From NCBI GenBank assembly GCA_937899305.1, contig CALDJV010000452.1, forward strand, positions 1 to 6,510: DNA of 6,510 nt, in the 5' to 3' direction. How positions within the stretch are numbered: position 1 is the stretch's first letter; each line of letters opens with the position of its first letter. Under the pieces are notes generated by a model. The model saw only the letters and a list, made by a program, of their open reading frames with translations, was not told the DNA's origin and searched no databases. A program made the position numbers and the translations under genes. The DNA comes from an uncultured Cytophagaceae bacterium (lineage in GTDB: Bacteria > Bacteroidota > Bacteroidia > Cytophagales > Microscillaceae). Below, piece after piece: positions 6,445-6,510 of the stretch.

Positions 6445-6510
6445 ATTGTTTCGCTTCGTTGATTGTTGTCTTTTTCTATTGTTACATTGTTCCGCCTTCG
6501 GCTCATTGTT
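6445..6510. repeat. ATTGTT-rich repeat tract running off the window
   Basis: Five copies of ATTGTT occur at 6445, 6462, 6478, 6486 and 6505, with steps of 17, 16, 8 and 19 bases. Several steps are near multiples of 8, suggesting a decayed octamer-type repeat. The tract begins 5 bases after the AraC stop and reaches the window edge, so its full size is unknown. No terminator hairpin is seen here beyond the short GCC-TTC-GGC (6494-6502). Confidence 0.5.

Noticed and set aside
6494..6502. GCC-TTC-GGC hairpin as terminator of the AraC gene
   Set aside because: A 3-bp stem with no following T-run is too weak.

Overview
The window reads as chromosomal DNA of a Bacteroidota bacterium, probably a Cytophagales-type lineage. 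The clues are an AT-rich intergenic sequence, a TAnnTTTG-type -7 promoter element, few Shine-Dalgarno sites, and a lipoprotein without recognised domains. The lineage is inferred from style; no marker gene is present.

Layout. Positions 1-183 hold a compact control region with Fur/Zur-type palindromes overlapping a good Bacteroidota promoter. It drives a zinc-metallochaperone GTPase of the COG0523/ZigA-ZagA type (184-1407, +). This gene converges on an uncharacterised lipoprotein gene (1524-2651, -), and the 116-bp gap between them carries two inverted repeats that probably end both transcripts. Upstream of the lipoprotein, a short divergent region (2652-2798) leads into the most unusual gene, an 835-residue two-part protein (2799-5306, +). 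Its N-terminal half looks like a flavin-containing/Baeyer-Villiger-type monooxygenase. Its C-terminal half is a DUF2855 domain, related to medium-chain quinone oxidoreductases. A strong hairpin follows it, then a 216-bp leader and an AraC-family regulator (5580-6440, +). The last 70 bases contain five copies of ATTGTT.

How the parts may work together. The GTPase is a self-contained zinc-starvation unit and the palindromes fit that role. The fusion oxidoreductase and the AraC regulator may form a regulatory pair: their upstream regions share a gapped block of about 32 bp (2735-2766 and 5456-5486) beginning ACCTGGC and ending TATTTTCA. A separate perfect palindrome (2771-2788) sits just before the oxidoreductase start, and a 10-bp inverted repeat with a 47-bp spacer (5483-5549) lies in the regulator's leader. 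Substrate and inducer cannot be read from the sequence. No mobile element, tRNA, rRNA or CRISPR array was seen. No gene-free stretch exceeds 300 bases; the longest is 5307-5579 (273 bases).
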